The position numbers and the translations under genes are program-made. Below the pieces are notes generated by a model that searched no databases, was not told where the DNA came from, and saw only the letters and a program-made list of their open reading frames with translations. A stretch of DNA of 64,000 bases, from positions 372,001 to 436,000 of the forward strand of contig NZ_PVBQ01000002.1 of the NCBI RefSeq assembly GCF_002980525.1. Reading direction: 5' to 3'. Source of the DNA: Sphingobacterium haloxyli (GTDB taxonomy: Bacteria; Bacteroidota; Bacteroidia; Sphingobacteriales; Sphingobacteriaceae). Positions 63,607 to 64,000 of the stretch are shown piece by piece (positions within the stretch are counted from its first letter, which is position 1; each line of letters starts with the position of its first letter).

Positions 63607-64000
63607 ATGGAAAATAACAACACGTATACGATTAGCAAGTTTAAAGCGGCAACGCAATGTAAATGCCCCCGATGCCGAACGGGGAAAATTTTTGAAGGAG
63701 GCATGTTTCGTTTAAAAGGACAGAAAATGAATAAGAACTGCCCGCATTGCGGATTGAAGTTTGAAATGGAGCCCGGATTTTTCTATGTGGCCATGTTCGT
63801 TAGTTATGCGCTTAACGTTGCAGAATTTGTGACTGTTTGCATCGCTGTATTCGTACTATCTGGAGGTTCGGAATCGCCTTGGCATTATTTAACGGCATGT
63901 TTATTAACAGCAGTTATATTAGCGGGAGTTAACTTCCGATATTCCCGGGTTATACAATTGTATTGGTTGACACCAAACCTGCGTTTCAACGAGAAATACT
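63607..64000 (+). CDS. DUF983-family protein (partial, runs off the window)
   Basis: Begins at ATG 63607 ten bases after the AraC stop. It has two zinc-ribbon-like Cys pairs (CKCPRCRTGKIF and CPHCGLKF), then EPGFFYVAMFVSYALNVAEF and two hydrophobic segments (VTVCIAVFVLSGG, LTACLLTAVILAGV), ending RYSRVIQLYWLTP at the window edge. This order is typical of DUF983, small Cys-containing membrane proteins of unknown function found next to cytochrome and other membrane genes. Confidence 0.85.
   Translation, partial: MENNNTYTISKFKAATQCKCPRCRTGKIFEGGMFRLKGQKMNKNCPHCGLKFEMEPGFFYVAMFVSYALNVAEFVTVCIAVFVLSGGSESPWHYLTACLLTAVILAGVNFRYSRVIQLYWLTPNLRFNEKY

Overview
The window looks like a chromosomal stretch of a Bacteroidota bacterium, most likely a Sphingobacteriaceae relative. 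The reasons are four SusC/SusD pairs, an HTCS-type sensor with Reg_prop and Y_Y_Y domains, an ECF sigma/FecR switch in front of an STN-type SusC, lipoproteins with short Cys signals, and TAnnTTTG-like promoter elements. Most of the window (about 1-51.1 kb) is carbohydrate-utilisation (PUL) DNA. From 51.2 to 57.7 kb there are housekeeping genes (a trans-sulfuration enzyme, a PHP phosphodiesterase, mfd). A SusC/SusD pair with an AraC regulator and the start of a DUF983 gene close the window. No tRNA, rRNA, CRISPR array or complete insertion sequence was recognised.

Layout. 1-3.4 kb (minus): response regulator (cut by the window edge) and its sensor kinase, which look like an HTCS split into two genes. 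3.6-5.7 kb (plus): aldose 1-epimerase and a GH43 lipoprotein. 5.7-7.6 kb: a degenerate accessory island with gene fragments and an 18-bp palindrome; its right edge has cut a GH105 gene to a stub. 7.5-16.9 kb (minus): SusC, SusD, sulfatase, GH105, GH130, GH105 stub. 17.3-23.2 kb (plus): five secreted thioredoxin-fold proteins, four of them in an exact tandem array of about 1.1 kb units, one switched off by a 1-nt change in a T tract. 23.4-25.6 kb: two GH43 lipoproteins. 25.7-31.5 kb: two Gfo/Idh/MocA oxidoreductases flanking a double DUF1080 protein, then a second sulfatase. 31.6-43.7 kb: ECF sigma factor, FecR anti-sigma, STN-SusC, SusD, SGNH hydrolase, FAD oxidoreductase, Tat-exported gluconate-dehydrogenase-subunit-3-like protein and a GMC oxidoreductase. 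44.3-51.1 kb: SusC, SusD, a glycan-binding lipoprotein and a GH43.

How the parts fit. A direct repeat of the form GA(K)(W)CAAA with an exact 21-bp pitch occurs five times, upstream of the epimerase/GH43 pair, the minus-strand SusC operon, the thioredoxin cluster, the GH43 pair and the third SusC. I infer that this is the operator of the split HTCS and that the HTCS regulon is discontinuous, with a sigma/anti-sigma-controlled PUL lying inside it. Enzyme content (GH43, GH105, GH130, sulfatases, SGNH esterase) fits a branched acidic, possibly sulfated or acetylated plant or algal polysaccharide. The oxidoreductase/DUF1080/GMC set suggests an additional oxidative, 3-keto-glycoside type route for breaking glycosidic bonds. 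Other unexplained structures are a paired RNA-like repeat on both sides of the GMC gene, a minus-strand intrinsic terminator in a SusC leader (possible antisense sRNA), and a hairpin that hides the ribosome-binding site and start codon of one SusD gene.
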